Shown here: positions 18,868 through 27,196 of the stretch, piece by piece
Position numbering within the stretch: position 1 is the stretch's first letter
Layout: the number at the start of each line of letters is the position of its first letter
Origin: Thermoplasma sp.
GTDB taxonomy: Archaea; Thermoplasmatota; Thermoplasmata; Thermoplasmatales; Thermoplasmataceae
Direction of reading: 5' to 3'
NCBI RefSeq assembly: GCF_008709555.1
Contig: NZ_VYIJ01000005.1
Span: 1-64,000, forward strand
DNA length: 64,000 bases
Program-made: the position numbers and the translations under genes
Notes under the pieces: generated by a model
Told to the model about the DNA's origin: nothing
The model's input: the letters and a program-made list of their open reading frames with translations, nothing else
Database searches by the model: none

Positions 18868-19973
18868 TGTGTATCACCCACCTTCAGCATTCTGGCTATG
18901 ACGAGTTTCTCGATCTCACTGGTACCCTCCCATATCTCCATGATCTTGGCGTCCCTGAACGATCTCTCCATACTCGATGTGAGGCCGTCTACACCGGTGA
19001 TCTCCATGGCCTTCCTTGATACGTATACAGCGGTTTCCGCAGCATACGCCTTGGCCATGCTGGTGACAGCAGGATTCGGGTTGAAGTTGAATATGAAGGA
19101 GGCAGCCTCATAGGTCAGGAGCTTTGCAGCCTCTATCCTGGTGGCCATATCTGCTATTGTGAACTGGACCCTTTCCGGCTGTGATGTCAGAGGCCCATCC
19201 TTCTGAAGGATGTTAACGGCCCTCTCGAGTATACCCTCGGCTATGCCAAGGGCCTGTGCTGCGACGTATGCCCTGCTTATATCGAAGAAGGTCATTATGT
19301 AGTAGAAGCCCCTGCCGGGTTCTCCAACAAGGTTCTCCTCTGGCACCTTGACGTTCTCCAGGGTAAGCTCAGCCGTATCAGTTGCGCGCACTCCCAGTTT
19401 TCCATGTATCTTGTTGGATTTGAAGCCTTCGAAGTTCCTCTCAACTATGAACACGCTCATGCCCTGGTGCTTCTTCTTCTCCACGGAGGTCCTTGCGAGG
19501 AGTACGAAGAAATCCGCTATGTCGCCGTTAGTTATGAACATCTTTGATCCGTTGAGGATGTAATGATCGCCTTCCTTAACGGCCGTGGTCTTTATGTTTG
19601 CCACATCGCTTCCGCCACCTGGCTCTGTAACTGCCAGGCCCATCTTTGCCTGGCCTGAGAATACCCTGCTCAGGTATTTCTTCTTCTGTTCGTCGTTTCC
19701 GAAGAGTGCTATTACTTCATTCCCGAAGAACGGTACCAGCATGGATATCCCCATGCCTGCATCGTACTTGCAGAACGTCTCCGTGGCTACAAGTATGTTC
19801 CACGGGTTTGAGTAGTCAAAAACACCTTCGCTCAGCATCTTTCTGACGACCTCATCAGGATATTTTTCCTGAAGATCGTATTTTGACGCAGCCTCCTCCG
19901 TGAACTCCCTCCTTGCAAACTCCTCAACCTTTTTCCTGAACTCCTTCTGGGATTCATCAAGTTCGAAATTCAT
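18864..19973 (-). CDS. Acyl-CoA dehydrogenase, catalytic-Glu subunit
   Basis: Oxidises acyl-CoA to 2-enoyl-CoA with FAD and passes electrons to ETF. The ATG at 19973, 1 nt after the thiolase stop, is the likely start (369 aa); the open frame extends further upstream into the thiolase gene. Motifs: AVTEPGGGSD (flavin), FITNGDIADFF, and WEGTSEIE at the C terminus with the catalytic Glu. By contrast, the QxxGGxGY motif that normally contacts the flavin of a neighbouring subunit is degenerate here (MEITGVDGLTSS). The downstream partner gene has the opposite pattern. The thiolase-dehydrogenase-dehydrogenase genes form one operon. Confidence 0.93.
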   Translation of the reverse strand: MNFELDESQKEFRKKVEEFARREFTEEAASKYDLQEKYPDEVVRKMLSEGVFDYSNPWNILVATETFCKYDAGMGISMLVPFFGNEVIALFGNDEQKKKYLSRVFSGQAKMGLAVTEPGGGSDVANIKTTAVKEGDHYILNGSKMFITNGDIADFFVLLARTSVEKKKHQGMSVFIVERNFEGFKSNKIHGKLGVRATDTAELTLENVKVPEENLVGEPGRGFYYIMTFFDISRAYVAAQALGIAEGILERAVNILQKDGPLTSQPERVQFTIADMATRIEAAKLLTYEAASFIFNFNPNPAVTSMAKAYAAETAVYVSRKAMEITGVDGLTSSMERSFRDAKIMEIWEGTSEIEKLVIARMLKVGDTQ

Positions 19974-19974
19974 A

Positions 19975-21165
19975 TCAATACCTCTCAAACACGACAGAAT
20001 AGCCCTGTCCTCCTCCAACACAGAGCGTTGCCACTCCGTAATCCTTCTTCTTCTCATTCATTATACGTGCCAGTGTGCCTGCGATCCTGGCTCCGGTGGC
20101 ACCTAGTGGATGGCCGATTGCTATGGCGCCTCCATGTACGTTCACGCGATCCTCTTCAATACCAAGCTCTTTCATGGCGTTGAGTACGACGACGGCGAAG
20201 GCCTCGTTTATCTCCCACAAATCGATGTCGGATACATCCATCTTCGCCTTTGCAAGCGCACTTCTGGTTGCAGGTACAGGCCCCTCACCCATTATGGATG
20301 GATCCACGCCTGCCCACCCGAAGGACACGATACGAGCCATAGGCTTGAGCCCGTATTCCTTGACTTTCTTCTCTGACATAAGGAGTGTCAGCGAGGCGCC
20401 AGCGTTTAGCGGTGATGAGTTTCCTGCCGTTATGATGCCATCATCCCTGAAAGCCGGCTTCAGCTTCTTCATTTCCTCAAGGGATGCGTTCTTCCTTATG
20501 CTCTGATCAGTATCAATGACCTTCTCCTCACCGTTTATCTCCACCTCGATGGGAACGATCTCGCCCTTGAAGTATCCGTCGTCCAGCGCCTTGGAGGCGA
20601 GCTGGTGGCTTCTCAGCGAAAATCTATCCATCTCGTCTCTGCCTATGCCTCTGAGCGCCGCTAGTTTCTCTGCTGTCAGGCCCATCGAGTATCCCGTATT
20701 CATGTCATAGTGCATGTATTCAGGCCTCACCATGAGCTTTATGTTGGGTTTCAGGAAGGGGCTGTTTCCCATGGGTACGTGTGTCATGTGCTCATAACCA
20801 CCGGCCATTACGATCTCGGAATTGCCCGTCATTATCTCCATGGCACCTATTGTTATTGCGTTGAGCGATGAGGAGCACGCTCTGTCTAGGGCCATTCCCG
20901 GGACATTGTCTGGCAGATTGGCAAGCAGTATGGGGTGCCGCCCGCCGTATGTCCAGTTTTCGTCCATCTGCAGGGCACAGCCAGTTATCACGTCGTTTAT
21001 CTCCTCTGGCCTGATCCCTGTCTCATCTATCACCGTATTGATCAGCTTAGCCATGGCTTCATCCATGCGGATAGAGTTGAACACATCCTTCTCCGGATCG
21101 TTCGGTCTTGATCTGGAGAATGCAGTTCGTTTGAAATCGACGAGGTATACATTCTCACCATTCAT
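19975..21165 (-). CDS. Acetyl-CoA C-acyltransferase (thiolase)
   Basis: Cleaves 3-ketoacyl-CoA, or condenses two acetyl-CoA. It is 396 aa with the nucleophilic Cys in RACSSSLNAITIG (about residue 89), the His in GHPLGATGARI and the second active-site Cys in LCVGGGQG, all of which are needed for a true thiolase rather than the SCP2-type archaeal relatives. It is the first gene of the operon with two acyl-CoA dehydrogenases, which points to the degradative direction. Confidence 0.94.
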   Translation of the reverse strand: MNGENVYLVDFKRTAFSRSRPNDPEKDVFNSIRMDEAMAKLINTVIDETGIRPEEINDVITGCALQMDENWTYGGRHPILLANLPDNVPGMALDRACSSSLNAITIGAMEIMTGNSEIVMAGGYEHMTHVPMGNSPFLKPNIKLMVRPEYMHYDMNTGYSMGLTAEKLAALRGIGRDEMDRFSLRSHQLASKALDDGYFKGEIVPIEVEINGEEKVIDTDQSIRKNASLEEMKKLKPAFRDDGIITAGNSSPLNAGASLTLLMSEKKVKEYGLKPMARIVSFGWAGVDPSIMGEGPVPATRSALAKAKMDVSDIDLWEINEAFAVVVLNAMKELGIEEDRVNVHGGAIAIGHPLGATGARIAGTLARIMNEKKKDYGVATLCVGGGQGYSVVFERY

Positions 21166-21495
21166 TTCGCATCAATATGAATAAGACGAAGATCCGATAT
21201 AAATTTATTCTGACAATATTTATATTTATTTGTAATAGCATAGAAAATTAACCAAATATATTTGATATGATCGTTTCGAATACTGCTGATTCGACATAAG
21301 ATGCCAACGAAGATGACCTGGAAACCACAACAAAGGTCATATATATGTTCATAATATTAGGAAAGCTGAAAGTGCGCAAATGGGATGTTTAAAAATTCAG
21401 CATCATGGTTGATACCTTGATCACATCTAAGGTCGTTGATGTTGCTTTTTGTAAATTTGCCATTCGCGGACTTTAGTCGAATGGTTGGAATATAT
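21166..21495. other. Divergent promoter region between thiolase and DEAD-helicase genes
   Basis: Some 330 bases without a convincing gene. On the minus strand an ATTTATATC element (21196-21204) could serve the thiolase operon with a short leader. The rest is AT-rich, with several TATATA-like runs (for example near 21340), so no single promoter for the helicase can be chosen. No tRNA, repeat or conserved RNA fold was recognised. Confidence 0.5.
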
Positions 21496-22602
21496 ATGTC
21501 GAAATTCGAAGACTGCAATATAAAAGAAGATCTGAAAGCGGATCTTAAGAGAATTGGCTTTGTAGATATGACGACTGTACAGGAACAGTCAATGGAACCG
21601 GCGCTTGCTGGTAAAGACCTTATAATAAGATCAAAGACAGGATCTGGCAAGACGGCAGCGTATCTTGTGCCGATAATAAACAGCATAGGGCGCGGAAAGA
21701 AACCAAGTGCACTGATAATACTGCCGACAAGGGAACTCGCCCTACAGGTGAACGGTGTGGCGGAACGTCTCGGCCGAAGTTCAAGGATAAGGACTGCGGT
21801 GATATACGGCGGCGCCTCGATGAGCAGGCAGATAGAGATGCTGGAGAGAGGCACCGATATAATCGTCGGTACACCAGGCAGGATCCTGGATCTCCATGAG
21901 AGAGGATTCCTTGATCTTTCGGCGATAAAACATTTCGTTCTGGATGAAGCCGATGTGATGCTGGATATGGGTTTCATCGATGATATAAGGATGATAATGT
22001 CATTTCTAAGCGAGAAGAGGCAGACCTTCATACTGTCGGCAACCATGCCAGAAGAGATAATAGGGATGGCCAATGATTTCATGACAGATCCTCAAACGAT
22101 AATCGTAGGTTCGGATGAGGTGACGGTGAAGGAGATAGACCACTACTACACAGTATCGAAGAGAAACAGGAAGCTTCAGGCTTTGCAGAACTATCTCAAG
22201 ACATACGGTCCGCAGAAGACGATCATATTCTCCAGGACGAAGGCTGGCACAAAGATGGTGTGTGATTTTCTCCTGAATAGGGGATACAATGCAGTGATGA
22301 TCAATGGAGACATGAGCCAGAGCCAGAGGGAACGTGCAATGTACCTGTTCAGGAACAGGGCAGATTACCTCGTTGCCACAAATGTGGCTGCACGCGGCAT
22401 AGACATAAGGGATGTCACGGACATAATCAACTTCGATCTGCCAGATGATCCTAGGGTATACGTGCACAGGGTTGGCAGGACAGCCCGCCTCGGATCCGAT
22501 GGCCGTGCTTTCAGCATAGTGGAAGAGGGGCAGAAGGACGCGGTGCATCAGATAGAACGCATGGCAAGGGTCAGCCTGAAGCATATAAAACTTCAGGATT
22601 GA
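21496..22602 (+). CDS. DEAD-box RNA helicase
   Basis: ATP-dependent RNA helicase of 368 aa containing only the two RecA-like domains. Motifs in order: Q-motif region with TTVQEQSMEPAL, motif I SKTGSGKT, Ia PTRELALQV, Ib TPGRI, II DEAD (in VLDEADVMLD), III SAT, IV IIFSRTK, V ATNVAARGID and VI HRVGRTARLG. There is no accessory C-terminal RNA-binding domain, as is typical of minimal archaeal DEAD proteins used in ribosome assembly or RNA turnover. I favour ATG 21496 (MSKFEDCN), since homologues begin just before the Q motif; in-frame starts at 21436 and 21481 are possible. Confidence 0.95.
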   Translation: MSKFEDCNIKEDLKADLKRIGFVDMTTVQEQSMEPALAGKDLIIRSKTGSGKTAAYLVPIINSIGRGKKPSALIILPTRELALQVNGVAERLGRSSRIRTAVIYGGASMSRQIEMLERGTDIIVGTPGRILDLHERGFLDLSAIKHFVLDEADVMLDMGFIDDIRMIMSFLSEKRQTFILSATMPEEIIGMANDFMTDPQTIIVGSDEVTVKEIDHYYTVSKRNRKLQALQNYLKTYGPQKTIIFSRTKAGTKMVCDFLLNRGYNAVMINGDMSQSQRERAMYLFRNRADYLVATNVAARGIDIRDVTDIINFDLPDDPRVYVHRVGRTARLGSDGRAFSIVEEGQKDAVHQIERMARVSLKHIKLQD

Positions 22603-22670
22603 ACATCATTTTCTCTTAAAAACATACTATTAATGTTAGTAAAAAATTAATAAATCCTTATGCTACACAC

Positions 22671-24938
22671 ATGATTAGCATGCAGTTGCTCGATGATATC
22701 AAGGGTTTTATGAACACCTTTAGTGAAACAATGTTCATGGACGTTATAAATTATTCGCTTACAAGAGATAAATATGATTCCATGTTTCTCCCAAGATCAA
22801 AATACAGTGATCTGGGTAAGCTTAACGAAGTCAGGATTCAGGATAACGCGATTCTGGTAAGATTTGATGGATATGATCTCAGGATACAGGGTACGGCAGA
22901 CGGCATCATTAAGTTCACCTGGACAGACGGGCCAGTGATGCCGGTCGCGGATCCCGAATTCGTAAAGCCTGCACAGGACGGGCAGATGTACAGGATAGGC
23001 AATAATACACTTTCACTGGAAAGCGACGGCTTCTCGATAATGGACGGCAGCGGAATAACAATGCATCGAGAATTCTTTCCGGTATTTGCAGAGACCATCA
23101 CGCATAGCTTTGAGATACATCCAGGGGATATGGTTGCTGGCCTAGGCGAAAGAGCTGCACCGCTCAATATTTCCGGACACGTATTCAGGCTCTGGAACCA
23201 TGACGCAAACGGATCCTATGGCCCAGACAGCGATCCGCTTTACCTAAACGCACCCGTGATCCTCCACGGGCATGCTGGAAAGTTTACGCTTCTGTTCTAT
23301 GCAAATGCAGGAGATGCAACTGTGGACGCAGGCTATTCGAATGAGAGGAGGGTATCGTTTTCCTTTAGATCAAAGCCGCTGGCCTATTACATCATAACCG
23401 GTAGCCTTGATTCCATATACGAGAAGCTATCACGCATAACTGGAAAGCCTTACAGACCACCTTATTGGGCATTCGAGTTCCAGCAGTCAAGGTACAGCTA
23501 TATGAATAGCAGAGAGGTCCGTGACCTAGTTGATGGCTTCGTCTCACGCGGAATACCCCTCGGCGCTGTATATCTTGATATAGATTATATGGACAGATTC
23601 AAGATGTTCACGTTCGATAATCAGAGGTTTGGAGACATCGGGCAGCTCACGGAATACATGAGGGAAAGAGGCGTAAAACTGATAACCATAATGGAGCCAA
23701 GCGTCAAGATGGAACCCGGCTTCGAACTATACGATGAGGGCCTCAGGAATGGCCATTTTGTAAGATATCCGGACGGAAACGTCATGTACGCGCCTGTGTG
23801 GCCTGAGATGGCAGCATTCCCGGATTTCACCGACGCAAATACGAGAGAATGGTATGCCTCGAAGTATGACTTCATGCGTTCTATGGGCATATCTGGCTTC
23901 TGGCATGATATGAATGAACCGGCCATATTCGTGGCCTGGGGCGACAACACGATGCCAAGATCCGCTGTGCACAGCATTGGACGTCACGAGGAGGTGCATA
24001 ATCTCTATGGATACTACATGGATAAAGCTGCCTACGATCATTTATCCAGGATTGAGAGGCCTTTCATACTTTCCAGATCTGGATGGGCAGGAATAAGCCA
24101 GTACGCATGGATATGGACAGGAGATACGGAGACCTCATGGAAGGAGCTTAAGCAGAATATCCTCACGATACTTCACATGTCGCTCTCAGGAATAACGCTC
24201 ACTGGTTGTGATATAGGCGGCTTCACCGGATCTCCAACGCCGGAGCTGTTCATCAGATGGCTGCAGGCCTCTCTATTCTTCCCGCTTTACAGAGTACACT
24301 CTGATAAGAAGTCAAAGAGGAGGGAACCCTGGGCATTCGGCGATCATGAGAAGGAAGTGATAGACGTCATAAGGTTGAGGCATTCATTCGTTCCACACAT
24401 ATACAGTGAGGCAGTATCGTCATCGGAGAGCGGTGTACCCATACTCAGGCCACTGTTCTGGGTTGAACCGGACAATCCAGTTATGATGACCGTTGACGAC
24501 GAATACATGATAGGAGACAGCATGATAATAGCGCCAGTTGTGGAAGAGCATGCGGTTGCAAGGAAGATAACGCTTCCTAAGGGCAGGTGGTACAATATCA
24601 ATGATGACAGGATCGTTGAAGGGAGCTTCACAATGGACGTTGACCTAGGCACAGTTCCCATATTTGTCAGGGAAGGATCGGCAATACTGAGGGAAAACAA
24701 CGGTATTGAACTGCATCTATATCCAGGGTCGCAGATGAGTAGGCGGGTTTTCTACATCAATAATGGGAATGATGATGCTAGGGTCGAGATCGAGTTTGAC
24801 GGAGGGAACATAGCAATCAGCCCGCCGAAAGTTCCAGGGATAAAGAGCATCATCATGCACGGATTTTCAGGAGGGGATCTGCTTCTGAATGGAGAAACGA
24901 TAAAGACAGGAGATGGAGTCATCAATCTTATGCTATGA
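22671..24938 (+). CDS. aglA: GH31 alpha-glucosidase
   Basis: Retaining exo-alpha-glucosidase, 755 aa, no signal peptide. The N-terminal beta-sandwich leads into the (beta/alpha)8 barrel. The nucleophile Asp is in GFWHDMNEP (about residue 408), the family signature, and the acid/base Asp is in WTGDTETSW. Further barrel markers are YLDIDYMD and LSRSGWAG. The T. acidophilum enzyme at this position is, from memory, AglA (Ta0298), which hydrolyses maltose-type alpha-glucosides. Two ATGs (22671, 22680) could serve as start; the TATA-like TTAATAAAT near 22648 fits either. It is a stand-alone gene. Confidence 0.94.
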   Translation: MISMQLLDDIKGFMNTFSETMFMDVINYSLTRDKYDSMFLPRSKYSDLGKLNEVRIQDNAILVRFDGYDLRIQGTADGIIKFTWTDGPVMPVADPEFVKPAQDGQMYRIGNNTLSLESDGFSIMDGSGITMHREFFPVFAETITHSFEIHPGDMVAGLGERAAPLNISGHVFRLWNHDANGSYGPDSDPLYLNAPVILHGHAGKFTLLFYANAGDATVDAGYSNERRVSFSFRSKPLAYYIITGSLDSIYEKLSRITGKPYRPPYWAFEFQQSRYSYMNSREVRDLVDGFVSRGIPLGAVYLDIDYMDRFKMFTFDNQRFGDIGQLTEYMRERGVKLITIMEPSVKMEPGFELYDEGLRNGHFVRYPDGNVMYAPVWPEMAAFPDFTDANTREWYASKYDFMRSMGISGFWHDMNEPAIFVAWGDNTMPRSAVHSIGRHEEVHNLYGYYMDKAAYDHLSRIERPFILSRSGWAGISQYAWIWTGDTETSWKELKQNILTILHMSLSGITLTGCDIGGFTGSPTPELFIRWLQASLFFPLYRVHSDKKSKRREPWAFGDHEKEVIDVIRLRHSFVPHIYSEAVSSSESGVPILRPLFWVEPDNPVMMTVDDEYMIGDSMIIAPVVEEHAVARKITLPKGRWYNINDDRIVEGSFTMDVDLGTVPIFVREGSAILRENNGIELHLYPGSQMSRRVFYINNGNDDARVEIEFDGGNIAISPPKVPGIKSIIMHGFSGGDLLLNGETIKTGDGVINLML

Positions 24939-25034
24939 AGTCCAACTTTAATCATATATGCTCATTTTATTTTTGAACCCTTACTTTCCAAGCGGTGAGA
25001 CATAGAACCCAATTTTTATAGAAAGGTTGGGAGT

Positions 25035-25088
25035 TTGGGGGAAGCAGTAAAACTCTTCTCGAACATGAGATACACGGACTTCCCCCAA
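25035..25088 (+). ncRNA. Possible structured small RNA (hairpin)
   Basis: TTGGGGGAAG (25035-25044) and CTTCCCCCAA (25079-25088) are perfectly complementary over 10 bp. Within the 34-nt loop TCTC...GAGA can form a second short stem. A TTTTTATA element ends 13 nt before it. The outer stem, two-sided internal loop and inner stem recall an H/ACA guide hairpin, but the inner stem is too short and no clear ACA box follows (AATAGA does). A 10-bp stem with this loop size can arise by chance, so this is tentative. The strand is inferred from the TATA element. Confidence 0.3.
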
Positions 25089-25413
25089 TAGAAAGATCTT
25101 TAAAGTGTGTATCTATATTTTTTGTATCCCACAGGATAACCAAGTGGTGTGATGCTTGAGTAAAATCGCTGAAATCCGAATCTACGCCTGTGGACGTCGC
25201 TATTTTGGCTTGTCTGGATGTCCGGAGAGGCGGATGCCCCTTCGATGAAAGTAAGATCTGAAGCTTCAGATGAGGAGTAGCTCACATCATTATAAATTCG
25301 GGCTTCTCTAGATGCATTATTTCTATGATCTATGATATAAAATATTTTCAATGGAGCATATGTGTATATTTTCCAGTATAGTATCATATATCAAAAGTAT
25401 CCATCAGATAAAA

Positions 25414-25423
25414 TTTAAATATA
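25414..25423 (+). promoter_or_regulatory. TATA box of the DUF3311-symporter operon
   Basis: TTTAAATATA centred 25 nt before the ATG at 25444; it decides that start over the longer frame opening at 25351. Confidence 0.6.
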
Positions 25424-25443
25424 GCTATGATCATATGTTATCG

Positions 25444-25644
25444 ATGAACAATAAATATGTGATAGCGGGCATATTGCTTATCATACCGTTCATCGCGTAT
25501 TTCGCGATACCAACGTATAATAGGATTAATCCGCAGATAGGTGGGCTGACATTTTTTTATTGGTACCAGACCCTCTGGCTGGCGATCTCTGCGGTGCTCT
25601 TCGGAACAGCTGCATACATACTTGACAAGGGGGCGAAGGAATGA
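25444..25644 (+). CDS. DUF3311 small membrane protein, symporter partner
   Basis: A 66-aa protein with two hydrophobic helices (about residues 5-22 and 37-57), separated by PTYNRINPQIGGLTFFYWYQ. This loop is the DUF3311 signature, a family usually encoded directly before sodium:solute symporters. Its stop overlaps the symporter start (ATGA), so they are made in a coupled way. It is presumably a small accessory subunit of the carrier; this is inference from gene context. Confidence 0.8.
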   Translation: MNNKYVIAGILLIIPFIAYFAIPTYNRINPQIGGLTFFYWYQTLWLAISAVLFGTAAYILDKGAKE

Positions 25645-27164
25645 ACGGAGTCTACATTGAGATCACAGTTTTCCTCGTCTTCTTCGTGATATTTGTTCTT
25701 GTTGGGTTCCTTGCCAAGAACTTCAGGAGAGGAAACCTGAACCAGCTGCCCGAATGGGCCCTTGGCGGAAGAAGGTTGGGCACGTTTCTGGTATGGTTCC
25801 TCGTCGGGGCTGATCTTTACACGGCATACACGTTCATAGCTGTGCCATCCTCCATGTATGCTGTGGGTTCGATCCACTTCTTCGCCGTGCCATACGTCTC
25901 GCTGGCATTTGCCATAGCCATGCTGACAATGCCGAAGTTGTGGACACTTTCAAAGAAGAGGGGTTATGTTACCGCTGGTGATTTCGTCAGCGACAGGTTC
26001 AACAGCAACGCACTTGCCATGATAATAGCACTAACCGGCATAGTAGCTGAACTCCCTTATATCGCGCTGCAGATAGTGGGAATGAGGGCGATACTCACCG
26101 GCATGCTCACGCCGCTTGGAGGCAATGTGAACCTGGCCAGCAATATAGCCCTTGTTCTGGCGATACTTGTTCTGATAGGGTTCACATACACCAGCGGTCT
26201 CAGGGGAACTTCGCTTACCGCAGTTATGAAGGATCTTATAATATTCACCACAGTTATAGTCGTGATAGTTACGGTCTTTATCGCATATCATTCGGCACTG
26301 CATACAGCTTTCACCGTAAAGCCGGTATACGCTGACCTTCCAACGAAGTTCTACAATGCTTACTGGACACTGTTCCTGATGAGCGCTGCTGCCCTGTATC
26401 TGTATCCGCATGCCATCAACGGAAGCCTGAGCTCGATGTCTGCCCAGAAGCTGAGGCTCAGTACAGCTTTGCTTCCAATCTACGGTATAGGCCTCGCCTT
26501 CCTGGCATTGTTTGGCTTAATCATTTATGGTGTTCCCGCAGCGGAGCATGTCTTAAAAATCACGTATGCGAACAATGGAGCAATGGTCGTGCCAACCCTG
26601 ATAGCATCTGTGACGCCTTCTTGGTTCACAGGTTTTGCGTTCCTCGGGATATTCATTGGAGGTCTCGTACCTGCTGCCATAATGTCAATGGCTCAGGCGA
26701 CGCTGCTGACCAGAAACGTCATCAGATACCTCGGAAGGGAACTTGAGGAGAAGAGGGAGACCTTCATAGCAAAGGTATCGATGATATTCTTCCAGCTTCT
26801 AGCGCTAGCCTTTGTCTTCATAGTTCCTGGGACGTATTCCATAAGCCTTCAGCTCATTGGCGGAATAATAATACTCCAGACCTTGCCGGCGGTATTTCTC
26901 GGTATGTATGTGAAGCGTCTCGAGAAATATGCAGTTGCAGCTGGGTGGCTCGCAGGTATTGTTTCAGGAGTGTATTTCGAGGTGTACTCTAACTTCGTCT
27001 ATTTCAAATACACAATAATAAAGACCACGCTTATGCCATCCTCACTTGGACTGATATTCGTTGGCTTTATGGCCCTGGTCATAAACCTGGTCGTCGTTGC
27101 AGTGGTTGAAGGGGTTGTTTACGCACTTCACAAGCAGCCAAAGGTACTACCAGAAAACATCTGA
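25641..27164 (+). CDS. Sodium:solute symporter family permease
   Basis: Membrane carrier of 507 aa with about 13 predicted transmembrane helices, in the SSS (LeuT-fold) superfamily. The N-terminal WALGGRRLGTF segment and YTAYTFIAVPSSMYAVG are typical of the monocarboxylate/amino-acid/pantothenate branch. The pairing with DUF3311 also points to a monocarboxylate- or amino-acid-type carrier. The substrate and coupling ion are not shown by the sequence; in an acidophile, coupling to protons is possible. It converges on the aminopeptidase gene 24 nt away. Confidence 0.85.
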   Translation: MNGVYIEITVFLVFFVIFVLVGFLAKNFRRGNLNQLPEWALGGRRLGTFLVWFLVGADLYTAYTFIAVPSSMYAVGSIHFFAVPYVSLAFAIAMLTMPKLWTLSKKRGYVTAGDFVSDRFNSNALAMIIALTGIVAELPYIALQIVGMRAILTGMLTPLGGNVNLASNIALVLAILVLIGFTYTSGLRGTSLTAVMKDLIIFTTVIVVIVTVFIAYHSALHTAFTVKPVYADLPTKFYNAYWTLFLMSAAALYLYPHAINGSLSSMSAQKLRLSTALLPIYGIGLAFLALFGLIIYGVPAAEHVLKITYANNGAMVVPTLIASVTPSWFTGFAFLGIFIGGLVPAAIMSMAQATLLTRNVIRYLGRELEEKRETFIAKVSMIFFQLLALAFVFIVPGTYSISLQLIGGIIILQTLPAVFLGMYVKRLEKYAVAAGWLAGIVSGVYFEVYSNFVYFKYTIIKTTLMPSSLGLIFVGFMALVINLVVVAVVEGVVYALHKQPKVLPENI

Positions 27165-27184
27165 AAAACGTTAAAAATATTGAA

Positions 27185-27196
27185 AAATTATAATTT
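27185..27196. terminator. AT palindrome between convergent stops
   Basis: AAATTATAATTT, a perfect 12-bp palindrome lying across the aminopeptidase stop codon (27188-27190) and 21 nt beyond the symporter stop. Weak on its own, but it matches the pattern at other convergent junctions. Confidence 0.3.

Larger units (their letters stand above)
24939..25443. other. 505-base gene desert with hairpin and palindrome
   Basis: No convincing protein gene lies here; the only sizeable frame (25100-25387, minus) has low-complexity, atypical composition. The stretch holds a G-rich hairpin at 25035-25088 with a TATA-like TTTTTATA at 25014-25021, a 16-bp perfect palindrome at 25256-25271, and the promoter of the DUF3311 gene at its right end. 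It may contain a small RNA gene. Confidence 0.5.

Noticed and set aside
21357-22082. 241-aa open frame on the minus strand
   Set aside because: Antisense to the DEAD helicase, whose motifs are complete; Ser/Ile-rich composition is typical of a shadow frame.
25249-25290. Possible C/D box RNA (two GATGA and one CTGA)
   Set aside because: Box C lacks its first two consensus bases at both sites and no terminal CTGA follows at the right distance.
25100-25387. 95-aa minus-strand frame in the aglA-symporter spacer
   Set aside because: Atypical composition, no promoter or ribosome site, and it crosses a palindrome and the next promoter.
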